Assembly: GCA_902547755.1 (NCBI GenBank)
Contig: CACCPA010000001.1
Location: forward strand, 1-64,000
Direction of reading: 5' to 3'
DNA: 64,000 bases
Origin: Halieaceae bacterium
GTDB lineage: Bacteria; Pseudomonadota; Gammaproteobacteria; Pseudomonadales; Halieaceae
Positions 63,036-64,000 of the stretch are shown here, one piece after another. The position numbers and the translations under genes were made by a program. The notes under the pieces were generated by a model. That model did not search any database, had not been told where the DNA came from, and saw only the letters and a program-made list of their open reading frames with translations. The first letter of the stretch is position 1, and each line of letters starts with the position of its first letter.

Positions 63036-64000
63036 TGACTGACCTCATTTTAGCGATTGATCAGGGCACCACGGGCTCAACCATTGCGCTGATGGACATC
63101 GATGGCAGGTTGCTGACTTCGGTGAATCATGAGTTGCCGCAGATATTCCCGCAGCCAGGATGGGTTGAGCACGACCCTGAGAGCATCTGGCAGTCCGTAT
63201 TAAAAGGCGTAACCGCCATTTTTTCCGATAGGGAATACGCGGTTTCTCAGTTGGCTGCGATTGGCATCACCAATCAGCGAGAGACGGCGGTACTGTGGGA
63301 TTGTCAGACGGGAGAGGCGGTACATAACGCCATCGTCTGGCAGTGCCGGCGAACCACCGATGTCTGCGAAGCTTTAAAATCCGCGGGTCACGAAGCACTC
63401 ATCAAGTCCAAAAGTGGACTTGTGCTCGATCCTTACTTCTCCGCGACTAAGTTCAAGTGGTTACTGGATAACGCGCCAACCGCCAACGCGCTTTTGGCCG
63501 AGGGCCGTCTGCTAGCCGGCACTATCGACACCTATCTCATGTGGCGTCTCAGCAACGGTAAAGTGCATAAAACCGATGTATCGAATGCCTCGCGTACCTC
63601 GTTGATGTCACTTGAAACCCTAGATTGGGACGCGGAGTTACTCGATATCTTCGGTGTGCCGCGTGACATTCTCCCGGAAATTTGCCCTTCCAGCGGCCGT
63701 TTTGCCGTGACGGCTGGTGTTCCGGGTTTGCCTGATGGGTTACCTGTGTCTGGCGTCGCTGGAGATCAGCAGTCCGCCTTATTCGGACAGGCCTGCTTTG
63801 AGCCCGGCGATGCGAAATGCACCTTCGGTACAGGATCCTTCATCCTAATGAACGCGGGCACTAGCCCCATCGCTTCTGATACGGGTCTACTAAGCACCGT
63901 GGCCTGGCAACTCGAGGGGCAGGATGCGGTTTATGCGCTAGAGGGCGGTGCCTTTGTTTGCGGGGCTGCAGTGCAGTGGCTGAGGGATCAATTGGGTATC
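63036..64000 (+). CDS. glpK: Glycerol kinase, 5' part
   Basis: The frame starts at GTG 63036 with GGGAG upstream and is still open at the window edge after 321 codons. It shows the FGGY-kinase features AIDQGTTGSTIAL, NQRETAVLWD, the GlpK-type WQCRRT, GVAGDQQSALFGQ and GTGSFILMNAG. It phosphorylates glycerol to glycerol 3-phosphate. It lies 33 bp after the aldehyde dehydrogenase gene. The C-terminal third lies outside the window. Confidence 0.94.

Noticed and set aside
1-64000. CRISPR arrays, tRNA/rRNA genes, insertion sequences, prophage
   Set aside because: No regularly spaced repeats, cloverleaf sequences, transposase or integrase reading frames, or terminal inverted repeats were recognised by eye; a tRNA or Rfam scan could still find something short.

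Overview
The window reads as a chromosomal segment of an aerobic marine gammaproteobacterium. The gene content and protein style (two cytochromes c', PQQ synthesis, a bifunctional ornithine-lipid acyltransferase, a 368-residue PurC of the Vibrio/Shewanella type, several TonB-dependent outer-membrane functions, many oxidoreductases) fit the OM60/NOR5 (Halieaceae) group. That placement is inference from gene content; no rRNA or tRNA gene was seen.

Layout. 1-228 holds two strong hairpins and no convincing gene. 229-14635 is a run of mostly single-gene metabolic units: cytochrome c', a B3-like metallo-beta-lactamase, ArsC-like reductase, SRPBCC protein, crotonase, aldose epimerase, acetylornithine deacetylase, quinone reductase, a 2OG-Fe(II) oxygenase-like protein, an FAD oxidoreductase, a GNAT, a secreted amidohydrolase and two divergent MFS transporters. 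14777-15438 is an odd spot: two tiny membrane-protein genes face each other, each carries one in-frame stop, and a nested inverted repeat lies just upstream of one of them. 15501-22221 is housekeeping: zinc ribbon, lipA, nadK, rhomboid protease, YeaC-like, DUF2797 and pepN, mostly tightly packed on the plus strand.

22296-29015 (minus strand) is a complete MoxR-DUF58-DUF4381-BatA-BatB/TPR-BatD operon with overlapping genes. It is followed by olsF, a Pit phosphate transporter (with a possible 35-codon gene in front) and an LpxH-like phosphoesterase. 33921-40052 pairs a large TonB-dependent receptor with a 934-residue lipoprotein made of two tandem copies of one domain; a small secreted protein follows. 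40741-41048 is a gene-free, hairpin-rich stretch with two strong intrinsic terminators in tandem and is a good candidate for small RNAs. 41071-45954 is a tightly packed plus-strand block (DUF3833 lipoprotein, DUF3429, tsaB, uppP, M18 aminopeptidase, trpS).

46511-50158 (minus strand) is a PQQ biosynthesis cluster in the order pqqA-B-D-E-C. It has a 23-residue pqqA separated from pqqB by a terminator-like attenuator, and a TonB-receptor 3' relic just beyond pqqC. 50373-64000 carries purC behind a perfect hairpin, a rhodanese/DUF442 protein, a secreted M20 hydrolase joined to a cytochrome b561, a second cytochrome c', an omega-aminotransferase, PhzF, a secreted DUF885 peptidase whose first codons overlap a terminator hairpin, an acyl-CoA dehydrogenase, a PhyH-type dioxygenase, an aldehyde dehydrogenase and the 5' part of glpK, which runs off the window.

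No CRISPR array, insertion sequence, prophage or obvious defence system was recognised. The items most worth following up are the small-membrane-protein locus with paired nonsense codons and a structured leader (14777-15438), the tandem small-RNA candidate region (40741-41048), the duplicated lipoprotein with its receptor, and the regulatory hairpins at pqqA/pqqB, purC and the DUF885 gene.
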